Source: Symbiodinium natans
Taxonomy: Eukaryota; Sar; Dinophyceae; Suessiales; Symbiodiniaceae
Direction: 5' to 3'
Length of the DNA: 64,000 bases
Assembly (NCBI GenBank): GCA_905221605.1
Contig: CAJNDS010002601.1
Coordinates: 694,044-758,043, forward strand
The notes under the pieces were generated by a model that saw only the letters and a program-made list of their open reading frames with translations, was not told the DNA's origin and searched no databases. Shown here one piece after another: positions 50,095 to 63,290 of this stretch. Each line of letters begins with the position of its first letter. The first letter of the stretch is position 1. The position numbers and the translations under genes are program-made.

Positions 50095-52680
50095 AGGTAG
50101 TTCCTCTTTTCTCTTCTCTTTTTCTCCTCAATCCTAAAGTCGAAGGCTCTCGTGAGGAGAAGAGAAGGGAGAGAAGGAGGGAAAGATAAGAGGAACACGA
50201 TTTTCATGGGAAGAGCCAAGAAAAGAATAGAAGAGAGATAAAACAAGGCGCAAAGAAGATGGTACTCTTCTTTATCTATCCTCTCTCCCTTATCTCTCCG
50301 TTCCCTCTGTCTTTTCGAAATGAGAAAAACAAAAAGAAAGATGAAAAGAAGAAGGGTTAGGAAAAGAGCCGAAGAGATAGGCCGAAAAGAGGGGTATGGT
50401 GAAGTACGGCAAAGGTCCACGCACAAGGAGTCACCTTCTGCTTACCCTTCCACTGCTTGATTTTACAAGCTCCTTTCTTGTGTTTTATCAGTTAAAATTA
50501 AAGGAAACAGAAGGAGAGAAGGGAAAGGGAAGTGAGAGAGGAGAGACAACAAGGAGGCCATTTTAATTTCCTGTGAGTTATCAAAAGGAATGCAATATTA
50601 TGGGAAGAGCAATGGAAAAAAAAGAGTGGAAGAGAAATTAAGACAGGAGAGGGAGGTGCAAAAATAAGGCAAAGAGAAGATGGTGCCGTTTTCATCTCAC
50701 CTCTCGTTCTTATCTTCCTCTTCTCTGGTTCTTTTCCCAGTGAAATAAAAAAACAAAAGGAAGGACAATGAACATATAAAGGAACCCGTTTTCGTTTTCC
50801 GTTTGGGCACAAGGAAAAAAAACAGAGGCGATAGGGCGAGAGGAGGGGTTTGCTGAAGCATGGGGAGGGTGTACGGGCAAGGGGCCAACTCCGCCCACTT
50901 CCCCCATCCATTGAAAGAGGAAAAGGAACAGGGCCTCCATTCCCCTCTTATTCTTCCTTTCTTGCGTTTTTGTCGTTTAGAAGGGAACAGGAGAAGAGGA
51001 GGGAGAGAGAAGGAGAGAGGAGACATAAAAAGGGTTGCATTTTTAATGGGAAGAGCAAAGAAAAGACCAGAAGAGAGATGATGGGAGAAGAGGGGGAGAC
51101 AAAACAAGGCGCACAGAAAATGGGCAGATAAGAAGAGAGGAAAGGGAATGACCAAGTACAATGAGGAGTTCTTCAATTTCCCTCCCTATCTCTTATGTTA
51201 CTTTTCCTTCTTGTGGGGTGTCCCTTTTTCTCTTGAAGATGCAGAAAACGATTGAAAAGGACACCCGTTCCATCGCCCATATGTAGGGAAAAAGAGAGAG
51301 AATCATGAGCATCAGCTGGGCTTGCTGCCAATCCAACATGGGCGTCCCTTTTAATCGCATTCTGTGTCCTTTTTTCTCGCTTGAAGATGCAGAAAACGAT
51401 CCAAAAGCACATCTGTTGGAGGAAGAGAGAAGGAGAGAGGAGAGATACCAAGGATTGCATATTTAATGGGAAGAGCAAGGAAGAGAATAGAAGACAGATG
51501 AATAGAGAAGATGGCGCTCTTCTTTGTCTATTCTCTCTCCCTTGTTTCTCCCTTCCCTCTTTCTTTTCGAAATGAGAAAAAAAAAAAGGAAGAACTATGA
51601 GAAGGAGAAGAGTAAGGAAAGGAACAGAAGAGATAGGCCGAGAGGATGAATATGATGGAGTATTATGGAAAGGCTCACGCGCAAGGAGTCACCCTCTGCT
51701 TACCTTTTCATTGCTTTATCATATGAGTTCCTTTCTTGTGTTTTATCAGTTAAAAGGAAGCGGAAGAAGAGAAGGGAAAGGGAAGTGAGAGAGGAAAGAT
51801 AACAAGGATGCTATGTTTCCCGAAGCGTGCTGCAAGGAATAGAAGAGACAGGAAGCAAAGAGACGGAATCACAAAATAAGGCGCAAAGCTGTACATATCA
51901 TCTCTCCCTTGTCTCTCCCTATTCCCTTTCGAACTAGAAAAAACCATTCTTGCTTTTCACAGATAGGTTCCCTCTCTCCTCTTCAGGAAATCCCCTTTCC
52001 CTTATGTTGCTTGTTGAAGCGAATAAGAAAAATAGCAGATAAGAAGAGAGGAAAGGGTCAATTTCCCTCCCTATCTCTTATGTTGCTTTTCCTTCTTGTG
52101 GGGTGTCCCTGTTTCTCTTGAAGATGCAGAAAACGATTGAAAAGGACACCCGTTCCATCGCCCATGTGTAGGGAAAGAGAGAGAATCATGAGCATCAGCT
52201 GGGCTTGCTGCCAATCCAACATGGGCGTGACCTTTTAATCGCAGTCTGTGTCCTTTTTTCTCGCTTGAAGATGCAGAAAACGATCCAAAAGCACATCTGT
52301 TGGAGGAAGAGAGAAGGAGAGAGGAGAGATACCAAGGATTGCATATTTAATGGGAAGAGCAAGGAAGAGAATAGAAGACAGATGAATAGAGAAGAGGGAG
52401 AGAAAAAACAAGGCGCAGAGAAGATGGCACTCTTCTTTATCTATTCTCTCTCCCTTGTTTCTCCCTTCCCTCTTTCTTTTCGAAATGAAAAAAACAAAAA
52501 GGAAGAACTATGAGAAGGAGAAGAGTAAGGAAAGGAACAGAAGAGATAGGCCGAGAGGATGAATATGATGGAGTATTATGGAAAGGCTCACGCGCAAGGA
52601 GTCACCCTCTGCTTACCTTTCCACTGCTTTATCATATGAGTTCCTTTCTTGTGTTTTATCAGCAGAAGAGAAGGGAAAAG
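50095..52680. repeat. Purine-rich repeat module, several degenerate copies
   Basis: GGAAGAGAGAAGGAGAGAGG-type sequence on the plus strand. A module with TGAAGATGCAGAAAACGAT, AGGAAGAACTATGAGAAGG and AAGGAGTCACCCTCTGCTTA recurs at about 51.2-51.8 and 52.1-52.7 kb, and more weakly at 50.1-50.5 kb. Its ORFs are low-complexity and unconserved in frame; no gene supported. Confidence 0.8.
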
Positions 52681-54425
52681 CAAAAATTGAGCCCAACATT
52701 TTAGGACCAGGGCTTGCGATCTGACTCTTTGGAGAAAAAAAATCGATTCCAAAATCTTAGGGACCAGGGCTTGCGATGTTACTCTTTGGAGCAAGAAATG
52801 AGCCCAAAATCTTAAAGACCGGGGCTTGCGATTTCACCTTTTGGAGCAAATACTGGGCCCAAAATCTTCGGGACCAGGGCTTGCAATTTGACTCCGTGGA
52901 GCACAAATCGACCCCGAAATCTTAGGGACCAGGGCTTGCGATTTGACTCTGTGGAGCACAAATCGACCCCGACAACTTAGGGACCAGGGCTTGCGATTTG
53001 ACTCTTTGGAGCAAAAATCGACCCAAAAATCTAAGGGACCAGGGCTTGCGATTTTACTCTTTGGCGCAAAAACTGGGCCCCAAGTCTTAGGGACCAGGGC
53101 TTGCGATGTCACTCTTTGGAGCAAAATTGAACCCAAAGTCTTAGGGACCAGGGCTTGCGATTTGACTCTTTGGAGCAAAAACTGTGCCCAAAATCTTAGG
53201 GAGCAGGGTTTGCGATTTGACTCTTTGGAGCACAAACTGGGCCCCAAATCTTAGGGACCAGGGCTTGCGGTTTGACTCTTTGGAGCAAAAATTGAACCCA
53301 AAATCTTAGGGACCAGGGCTTGCGATGTCCACTTTTGGAGCAAAAATTGAACCAAAATCTTAGGGACCGGACTTGCGAGTCACTCTTTGGAGCAAAAACC
53401 TGGGCCCACAAATCTTAGGGACCCGGGTGCTTGGATGGTACTCTTTGGCGCAAAATTGAAACCCAAATTTAGGGACCAGGGCTTGCGATGTTGACTCTCG
53501 GAGCAAAAACTGGGCCCCAAATCTGTAGGGACCAGGGCTGCGCTGTCACTCGTTGGCGCAAAATTGAACCAACAATCCCTTAGGACCCAGGGCTGCGATT
53601 GTTTGCCTCTTGGTAAGCAAAAATTGAACCCAAAATCTTGGGACCAAGGGTTGCGATTTATGTGACCTCTTTGGAGCAAAAAAGGGCCCAAGAACTTTCG
53701 GGAACAGGGCTGCGATTTTTGTCACTCTTTGGAGCAGCAAAAAATGACCCCAGCGATTTGACTCTTTGGAGCACAAATCGACCCCAAAATCTTGGGGACC
53801 AGGGCTTGCGATGTCACTCTTTGGAGCAAAAATTGAGCCCAAAAACTTAGGGACTAGGGCTTGCGATTAGACTCTTTGGAGCACAAATCGACCCCAAAAT
53901 CTTGGGGACCAGGACTGGATGTCACCTCTTTGGAGCAAAAACGGGCCAAAATCTTAGGGACCAGGGCTTGCGATTTATTTGGACTCTTTGGAGCAAAAAC
54001 TGGGCCCAAATCTAGGGCCAGGGCTGCGCTTGCGCTGTTACTCTTGGGAGCACAAACTGGGCCCATTTAGGGACCAGGGCTTGCGATGTCACCCTTTGGA
54101 GCAAAAATTGAACCCAAATCTTAGGGACCAGGAGGTCTTGCGATGTCACCTTTGGAGCAAAAACTGGGCCCCAAATCTTTAGGGACAAGGGCTTGCGATT
54201 TGCCTCTTGGAAAGCAAAAACTGGGACCCAAAAATCTTAGGGACCAGGGCTTGCGATGTCACTCTTTGGAGCAAAAACTGGGCCCCAAATCTTAGGGACC
54301 AGGGCTTGCGATGTCACTCTTTGGAGCAAAAATTGAACCCAAAATCTTAGGGACCAGGACTTGCGATGTCACTCTTTGGAGCAAAAACTGGGCCCCCAAT
54401 CTTAGGGACCAGAGCTTGCGATAAT
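52680..54425. repeat. 55-bp satellite array A
   Basis: Unit of 55 bp: CTCTTTGGAGCAAAAACTGG, then GCCCAAAATCTTAGGGACCA, then GGGCTTGCGAT plus a four-base variable step. About 30 units. ACTGGGCCC and ATTGAACCC variants alternate. The part 53320-54240 is full of indels. Confidence 0.95.
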
Positions 54426-55110
54426 ACATCGGGTTTAGGGTTTAGAGTCGAGGGGTACACAAGGTGCTTGAAATTCGGGCGCAAGGGCGCAAGGGGGATC
54501 CCGGAAGCTCGGGAAGAAATGGGCAATTATGCCCAGGGTTTTTTGTATTCTGACGCTCAAGTACTGCTATTTGCCTAAGAGCCCCTCCCCAAAAATCATC
54601 GAAAGATACTAATCGCTAGATTGCCCTCATAAGGCAGAAGATTTTCGCTACTTTGAGGGGGCTCCTAAGCAATTGGTAGAATACGGGGGGTTATGAAATG
54701 GAGTTCTATAATTCGCAACTTTCGAGCTTTGGATGCCAGTGGAAGCAGGCACTTGGGGCTTCGGTTGAAGTCGCACACTTGGTAGCCCTGCAACCATATT
54801 ATAGTAAGGGCACCCCTTTTCTGGGTTGGTTATTTTATAAGGGAACCCATAACCAAAAAAAGGGTAAAGGGTGCCACTGGGCTACCAAGCACAAGAGTAG
54901 CCTAGGAATGAGAAACCTACCTTTGGAGTAGACCCTGGAAAAAAAGTATATACCTTTTAGGTATAAGTAGCTATAATAGGAACTCAGACCCAAAAAAAGT
55001 ATTAAAGTACAGTACTCCAAAACCCAGGAAAAGGGTTGCCCTCTTTGTTTCTAAAGGGGCGTATGGGTCTGGGGGACCCTAAACCCCCCCAAGACAGGGA
55101 ACAGGGCCGA
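54425..55110. repeat. Satellite spacer, copy 1 (about 685 bp)
   Basis: Starts with a short GGGTTTAGGGTTTAGAG telomeric piece. It holds an introner-like element at 54778-54889 and palindromic TATACCTTTTAGGTATA. ORFs of 60-77 codons recur only because the DNA is duplicated. Confidence 0.9.
54778..54889. mobile_element. Introner-like element, CTTGGTAGCCC family, inside the satellite spacer
   Basis: CTTGGTAGCCCTGCAACCA … GTGCCACTGGGCTACCAAG, the same termini and inner GGGAACC..AACC motif as the intronic copies at 35-40 kb. Here no exons flank it. Confidence 0.8.
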
Positions 55111-56814
55111 CTGTGGTCACTCTTTGGAGCAAAAATTGAACCCAAAATCTTAGGGACCAGGGCTTGCGATTTGACTCTTCGGAGCAAAAACTGGGCCCCA
55201 AATCTTAGGGGCCAGGGCTTGCGATGTTACTCTTTGGAGCAAAGATTGAACCCAAAATCTTAGGGACCAGGGCTTGCGATTTGACCCTTTGGAGCAAAAA
55301 CTGGGCCCAAAATCTTAGGGACCAGGGCTTGCGATTTGACTCTTTGGAGCAAAAATTGAACCCAAAATCTTAGGGACCAGGGCTTGCGATGTCACTCTTT
55401 TGGGCAAGAAATGAGCCCAAAATCTTAGGGAGCAGGGCTTGCGATTTGACCCTTTGGAGCAAAAACTGTGCCCCAAATCTTAGGGACCAGGGCTTGCGGT
55501 TTGACTCTGTGGAGCAAAAATTGAACCCGAAATCTTCTGGACCAGGGCTTGCGATTTGACTCTTCGGAGCAAGAAATGAGCCCAAAATCTTAAGGACCAG
55601 GGCTTGCTTTGGAGCAAAAAACTGAGTCCAAAATCTTAGGGACCAGGGCTTGCGATTTGACTCTTTGGAGCAAAAACTGGGCCCCAAATCTTAGGGACCA
55701 GAGCTTGCGATGTCACTCTTTGGAGCAAAAATTGAACCCAAAATCTTAGGGACCAGGGCTTGCGATTTGACTCTTCGGAGCAAAAACTGGGCCCCAAATC
55801 TTAGGGACCAGGGCTTGCGATTTGACTCTTTGGAGCAAAAATTGAACCCAAAATCTTAGGGACCAGGGCTTGCGATTTGGCTCTTCGGAGCAAAAACTGG
55901 GCCCCAAATCTTAGGGACCAGGGCTTGCGATGTCACTCTTTGGAGCAAAAATTGAACCCAAAATCTTAGGGACCAGGGCCTGCGATTTGACTCTTTGGAG
56001 CAAAAATTGAACCCAAAATCTTAGGGACCAGGGCTTGCGATTTGACTCTTTGGAGCAAAAACTGGGCCCAAGATCTTAGGGACCAGGGCATGCGATGTCA
56101 CTCTTTGGAGCAAAAAATGAACCCAAAATCTTAGGGACCAGGGCTTGCGATTTGACTCTTTGGAGCAAAAACTGGGCCCCAAATCTTAGGGACCAGGGCT
56201 TGCGATGTCACTCTATGGAGCAAAAAACGAACCCAAAATCTTAAGGACCAGGGCTTGCGATGTCACTCTTTGGAGCAAAAATTGAACCCAAAATCTTAGG
56301 GACCAGGACTTGCGATGTCACTCTCTGGAGCAAAAACTGGGCCCCAAATTTTAGGGACCATTGCTTGCGATTTGACTCTTTGGAGCAAAAACTTGGCCCA
56401 AAATCTTAGGGACCAGGGCTTGCGATGTTACTCTTTGGAGCAAAAACTGGGCCCCAAATCTTAGGGACCAGGGCTTGCGATGTCACTCTTTGGAGCAAAA
56501 ATTGAACCCCAAATCTTAGGGACCAGGACTTGCGATGTCACTCTTTGGAGCAAAAACTGGGCCCCAAATCTTAGGGACCAGGGCTTGCGATTTGACTCTT
56601 TGGAGCAAAAACTGGGCCCAAAATCTTAGGGACCAGGGCTTGCGATGTTACTTTTTGGAGCAAAAACTGGGCCCCAAATCTTAGGGACCAGGGCTTGCGA
56701 TGTCACTCTTTGGAGCAAAAATTGAACCCAAAATCTTAGGGACCAGGACTTGCGATGTCACTCTTTGGAGCAAAAACTGGGCCCCCAATCTTAGGGACCA
56801 GAGCTTGCGATAGT
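55110..56814. repeat. 55-bp satellite array B
   Basis: About 31 units of the same satellite, well preserved. Confidence 0.95.
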
Positions 56815-57232
56815 ACATCGGGTTTAGGGTTTAGAGTCGAGGGGTACACAAGGTGCTTGAAATTCGGGCGCAAGGGCGCAAGGGGGATCCCGGAAGCTCG
56901 GGAAGAAATGGGCAATTATGCCCAGGGTTTTTTGTATTCTGACGCTCAAGTACTGCTATTTGCCTAAGAGCCCCTCCCCAAAAATCATCGAAAGATACTA
57001 ATCGCTAGATTGCCCTCATAAGGCAGAAGATTTTCGCTACTTTGAGGGGGCTCCTAAGCAATTGGTAGAATACGGGGGGTTATGAAATGGAGTTCTATAA
57101 TTCGCAACTTTCGAGCTTTGGATGCCAGTGGAAGCAGGCACTTGGGGCTTCGGTTGAAGTCGCACACTTGGTAGCCCTGCAACCATATTATAGTAAGGGC
57201 ACCCCTTTTCTGGGTTGGTTATTTTATAAGGG
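56814..57232. repeat. Satellite spacer, copy 2 (cut by the gap)
   Basis: Identical to copy 1 as read, up to the middle of the introner-like element (57167-57232), then Ns. Confidence 0.9.
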
Positions 57233-57332
57233 NNNNNNNNNNNNNNNNNNNNNNNNNNNNNNNNNNNNNNNNNNNNNNNNNNNNNNNNNNNNNNNNNNNN
57301 NNNNNNNNNNNNNNNNNNNNNNNNNNNNNNNN
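57233..57332. other. Assembly gap, exactly 100 N
   Basis: A round 100-N run is the usual placeholder for a gap of unknown size. It lies within a tandem duplication, so copy number here is unreliable. Confidence 0.99.
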
Positions 57333-58430
57333 AAAACAAAAAGGAAGAACTATGAGAAGGAGAAGAGTAAGGAAAGGAACAGAAGAGATAGGCCGAGAGG
57401 CTGAATATGATGGAGTATTATGGAAAGGCTCACGCGCAAGGAGTCACCCTCTGCTTACCTTTTCACTGCTTTATCATATGAGTTCCTTTCTTGTGTTTTA
57501 TCAGTTAAAAGGAAGCGGAAGAAGAGAAGGGAAAGGGAAGTGAGAGAGGAACGATAACAAGGATGCTATGTTTCCCGAAGCGTGCTGCAAGGAATAGAAG
57601 AGACAGGAAGCAAGGAGACGGAATCACAAAATAAGGCGCAAAGCTGTACATATCATCTCTCCCTTGTCTCTCCCTATTCCCTTTCGAACTAGAAAAAAAC
57701 CATTCTTGCTTTTCACAGATAGGTTCCCTCTCTCCTCTTCAGGAAATCCCCTTTCCCTTATGTTGCTTTTTGAAGCGAATAAGAAAAATAGCAGATAAGA
57801 AGAGAGGAAAGGGTCAATTTCCCTCCCTATCTCTTATGTTGCTTTTCCTTCTTGTGGGGTGTCCCTGTTTCTCTTGAAGATGCAGAAAACGATTGGAAAG
57901 GACACCCGTTCCATCGCCCATGTGTAGGGAAAGAGAGAGAATCATGAGCATCAGCTGGGCTTGCTGCCACTCCAACATGGGCGTCCCTTTTAATCGCAGT
58001 CTGTGTCCTTTTTTCTCGCTTGAAGATGCAGAAAACGATCCAAAAGCACATCTGTTGGAGGAAGAGAGAAGGAGAGAGGAGAGATACCAGGGATTGCATA
58101 TTTAATGGGAAGAGCAAGGAAGAGAATAGAAGACAGATGAATAGAGAAGAGGGAGAGACAAAACAAGGCGCAGAGAAGATGGCACTCTTCTTTATCTATT
58201 CTCTCTCCCTTGTCTCTCCCTTCCCTCTTTCTTTTCGAAATGAGAAAAACAAAAAGGAAGAACTATGAGAAGGAGAAGAGTAAGGAAAGGAACAGAAGAG
58301 ATAGGCCGAGAGGATGAATATGATGGAGTATTATGGAAAGGCTCACGCGCAAGGAGTCACCCTCTGCTTACCTTTCCACTGCTTTATCATATGAGTTCCT
58401 TTCTTGTGTTTTATCAGCAGAAGAGAAGGG
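57333..58430. repeat. Second copy of the purine-rich module
   Basis: Nearly identical to 51578-52675 at an offset of 5,755 bp. Begins directly after the N gap. Confidence 0.9.
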
Positions 58431-60215
58431 AAAAGCAAAAATTGAGCCCAACATTTTAGGACCAGGGCTTGCGATCTGACTCTTTGGAGAAAAAAAATCG
58501 ATTCCAAAATCTTAGGGACCAGGGCTTGCGATGTTACTCTTTGGAGCAAGAAATGAGCCCAAAATCTTAAAGACCGGGGCTTGCGATTTCACCTTTTGGA
58601 GCAAATACTGGGCCCAAAATCTTCGGGACCAGGGCTTGCAATTTGACTCCGTGGAGCACAAATCGACCCCGAAATCTTAGGGACCAGGGCTTGCGATTTG
58701 ACTCTGTGGAGCACAAATCGACCCCGACAACTTAGGGACCAGGGCTTGCGATTTGACTCTTTGGAGCAAAAATCGACCCAAAAATCTAAGGGACCAGGGC
58801 TTGCGATTTTACTCTTTGGCGCAAAAACTGGCCCCCAAATCTTAGGGACCAGGGCTTGCGATGTCACTCTTTGGAGCAAAGTTGAACCCAAAGTCTTAGG
58901 GACCAGGGCTTGCGATTTGACTCTTTGGAGCAAAAACTGTGCCCAAAATCTTAGGGAGCAGGGTTTGCGATTTGACTCTTTGGAGCAAAAACTGGGCCCC
59001 AAATCTTAGGGGCCAGGGCTTGCGATTTGACTGTTTGGAGCAAAAACTGGGCCCAAAATCTTAGGGACCAGGGCTTGCGATGTTACTCTTTGGAGCAAAA
59101 ACTGGGCCCCAAATCTTTTTGACCAGGGCTTGCGATGTCACTCTTTGGAGCAAAAATTGAACCCAAAATCTTAGGGACCAGGACTTGCGATGTCACTCTT
59201 TGGAGCAAAAACTGGGCCCCAAATCTTAGGGACCAGGGCTTGCGATTTGACTCTTTGGAGCAAAAATTGAACCCAAAATCTTAGGGACCAGGGCTTGCGA
59301 TGTCACTCTTCGGAGCAAAAACTGGGCCCAAGATCTTAGGGACCAGGGCTTGCGATGTCGAATGCAAAATCTTAGGGACCAGGGCCTGCGATTTGACTCT
59401 TTGGAGCAAAAATTGAACCCAAAATCTTAGGGACCAGGGCTTGCGATTGGACTCTTTGGAGGAAAAACTGGGCCCAAGATCTTAGGGACCAGGGCTTGCG
59501 ATGTCACTCTTTGGAGCAAAAAATGAACCCAAAATCTTAGGGACCAGGGCTTGCGATTTGACTCTTTGGAGCAAAAACTGGGCCCCAAATCTTAGGGACC
59601 AGGGCTTGCGATGTCACTCTTTGGAGCAAAAAACGAACCCAAAATCTTAAGGACCAGGGCTTGCGATGTCACTCTTTGGAGCAAAAATTGAACCCAAAAT
59701 CTTAGGGACCAGTACTTGCGATGTCACTCTTTGGAGCAAAAACTGGGCCCCAAATCTTAGGGACCAGGGCTTGCGATTTGACTCTTTGGAGCAAAAACTG
59801 GGCCCAAAATCTTAGGGACCCGGGCTTGCGATGTTACTCTTTGGAGCAAAAACTGGGCCCCAAATCTTAGGGACCAGGGCTTGCGATGTCACTCTTTGGA
59901 GCAAAAAATGAACCCAAAATCTTAGGGACCAGGGCTTGCGATTTGACTCTTTGGAGCAAAAACTGGGCCCAAGATCTTAGGGACCAGGGCTTGCGATGTC
60001 ACTCTTTGGAGCAAAAAATGAACCCAAAATCTTAGGGACCAGGGCTTGCGATGTTACTCTTTGGAGCAAAAACTGGGCCCCAAATCTTAGGGACCAGGGC
60101 TTGCGATGTCACTCTTTGGAGCAAAAATTGAACCCAAAATCTTAGGGACCAGGGCTTGCGATGTCACTCTTTGGAGCAAAAACTGGGCCCCCAATCTTAG
60201 GGACCAGAGCTTGCG
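58430..60215. repeat. 55-bp satellite array A' (duplicate of A)
   Basis: Its first 580 bp match array A at offset 5,755; the remainder is clean where array A is indel-ridden. Confidence 0.95.
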
Positions 60216-60905
60216 ATAGTACATCGGGTTTAGGGTTTAGAGTCGAGGGGTACACAAGGTGCTTGAAATTCGGGCGCAAGGGCGCAAGGGGGATCCCGGA
60301 AGCTCGGGAAGAAATGGGCAATTATGCCCAGGGTTTTTTGTATTCTGACGCTCAAGTACTGCTATTTGCCTAAGAGCCCCTCCCCAAAAATCATCGAAAG
60401 ATACTAATCGCTAGATTGCCCTCATAAGGCAGAAGATTTTCGCTACTTTGAGGGGGCTCCTAAGCAATTGGTAGAATACGGGGGGTTATGAAATGGAGTT
60501 CTATAATTCGCAACTTTCGAGCTTTGGATGCCAGTGGAAGCAGGCACTTGGGGCTTCGGTTGAAGTCGCACACTTGGTAGCCCTGCAACCATATTATAGT
60601 AAGGGCACCCCTTTTCTGGGTTGGTTATTTTATAAGGGAACCCATAACCAAAAAAAGGGTAAAGGGTGCCACTGGGCTACCAAGCACAAGAGTAGCCTAG
60701 GAATGAGAAACCTACCTTTGGAGTAGACCCTGGAAAAAAAGTATATACCTTTTAGGTATAAGTAGCTATAATAGGAACTCAGACCCAAAAAAAGTATTAA
60801 AGTACAGTACTCCAAAACCCAGGAAAAGGGTTGCCCTCTTTGTTTCTAAAGGGGCGTATGGGTCTGGGGGACCCTAAACCCCCCCAAGACAGGGAACAGG
60901 GCCGA
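60215..60905. repeat. Satellite spacer, copy 3
   Basis: Matches copy 1 at offset 5,795, with the introner-like element at 60573-60684. Confidence 0.9.
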
Positions 60906-62605
60906 CTGTGGTCACTCTTTGGAGCAAAAATTGAACCCAAAATCTTCGGGACCAGGGCTTGCGATTTGACTCTTCGGAGCAAAAACTGGGCCCCAAATCT
61001 TAGGGACCAGGGCTTGCGATGTTACTCTTTGGAGCAAAGATTGAACCCAAAATCTTAGGGACCAGGGCTTGCGAATTGACCCTTTGGAGCAAAAACTGGG
61101 CCCAAAATCTTAGGGACCAGGGCTTGCGATTTGACTCTTTGGAGCAACTGGGCCCAAGATCTTAGGGACCAGGGCTTGCGATGTCACTCTTTTGGGCAAC
61201 AAATGAGCCCAAAATCTTAGGGAGCAGGGCTTGCGATTTGACCCTTTGGAGCAAAAACTGTGCCCCAAATCTTAGGGACCAGGGCTTGCGGTTTGACTCT
61301 GTGGAGCAAAAATTGAACCCGAAATCTTCGGGACCAGGGCTTGCGATTTGACTCTTCGGAGCAAGAAATGAGCCCAAAATCTTAAGGACCAGGGCTTGCT
61401 TTGGAGCAAAAAACTGAGTCCAAAATCTTAGGGACCAGGGCTTGCGATGTTACTCTTTGGAGCAAAAACTGGGCCCCAAATCTTAGGGACCAGGGCTTGC
61501 GATGTCACTCTTTGGAGCAAAAATTGAACCCCAAATCTTAGGGACCAGGACTTGCGATGTCACTCTTTGGAGCAAAAACTGGGCCCCAAATCTTAGGGAC
61601 CAGGGCTTGCGATGTCACTCTTTGGAGCAAAAAATGAACCCAAAATCTTAGGGACCAGGACTTGCGATGTCACTCTTTGGAGCAAAAACTGGGCCCCCAA
61701 TCTTAGGGACCAGAGCTTGCGATGTCACTCTTTGGAGCAAAAATTGAACCCAAAATCTTAGGGACCAGGGCCTGCGATTTGACTCTTTGGAGCAAAAATT
61801 GAACCCAAAATCTTAGGGACCAGGGCTTGCGATTTGACTCTTTGGAGCAAAAACTGGGCCCAAGATCTTAGGGGCCAGGGCTTGCGATGTCACTCTTTGG
61901 AGCAAAAAATGAACCCAAAATCTTAGGGACCAGGGCTTGCGATTTGACTCTTTGGAGCAAAAACTGGGCCCCAAATCTTCGGGACCAGGGCTTGCGATGT
62001 CACTCTTTGGAGCAAAAAACGAACCCAAAATCTTAAGGACCAGGGCTTGCGATGTCACTCTTTGGAGCAAAAATTGAACCCAAAATCTTAGGGACCAGGA
62101 CTTGCGATGTCACTCTTTGGAGCAAAAACTGGGCCCCAAATCTTAGGGACCAGGGCTTGCGATTTGACTCTTTGGAGCAAAAACTGGGCCCACAATCTTA
62201 GGGACCAGGGCTTGCGATGTTACTCTTTGGAGCAAAAACTGGGCCCCAAATCTTAGGGACCAGGGCTTGCGATGTCACTCTTTGGAGCAAAATTGAACCC
62301 AAAGTCTTAGGGACCAGGGCTTGCGATTTGACTCTTTGGAGCAAAAACTGGGCCCCAAATCTTAGGGACCAGGGCTTGCGATGTCACTCTTTGGAGCAAA
62401 ATTGAACCCAAAGTCTTAGGGACCAGGGCTTGCGATTTGACTCTTTGGAGCAAAAACTGGGCCCAAAATCTTAGGGACCAGGGCTTGCGATGTCACTCTT
62501 TGGAGCAAAAATTGAACCCAAAATCTTAGGGACCAGGACTTGCGATGTCACTCTTTGGAGCAAAAACTGGGCCCCCAATCTTAGGGACCAGAGCTTGCGA
62601 TAGTA
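60905..62605. repeat. 55-bp satellite array B'
   Basis: About 31 units; its start matches array B at offset 5,795. Confidence 0.95.
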
Positions 62606-63290
62606 CATCGGGTTTAGGGTTTAGAGTCGAGGGGTACACAAGGTGCTTGAAATTCGGGCGCAAGGGCGCAAGGGGGATCCCGGAAGCTCGGGAAGAAATG
62701 GGCAATTATGCCCAGGGTTTTTTGTATTCTGACGCTCAAGTACTGCTATTTGCCTAAGAGCCCCTCCCCAAAAATCATCGAAAGATACTAATCGCTAGAT
62801 TGCCCTCATAAGGCAGAAGATTTTCGCTACTTTGAGGGGGCTCCTAAGCAATTGGTAGAATACGGGGGGTTATGAAATGGAGTTCTATAATTCGCAACTT
62901 TCGAGCTTTGGATGCCAGTGGAAGCAGGCACTTGGGGCTTCGGTTGAAGTCGCACACTTGGTAGCCCTGCAACCATATTATAGTAAGGGCACCCCTTTTC
63001 TGGGTTGGTTATTTTATAAGGGAACCCATAACCAAAAAAAGGGTAAAGGGTGCCACTGGGCTACCAAGCACAAGAGTAGCCTAGGAATGAGAAACCTACC
63101 TTTGGAGTAGACCCTGGAAAAAAAGTATATACCTTTTAGGTATAAGTAGCTATAATAGGAACTCAGACCCAAAAAAAGTATTAAAGTACAGTACTCCAAA
63201 ACCCAGGAAAAGGGTTGCCCTCTTTGTTTCTAAAGGGGCGTATGGGTCTGGGGGACCCTAAACCCCCCCAAGACAGGGAACAGGGCCGAC
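62605..63290. repeat. Satellite spacer, copy 4
   Basis: Matches copies 1 and 3; introner-like element at 62957-63068. Confidence 0.9.
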
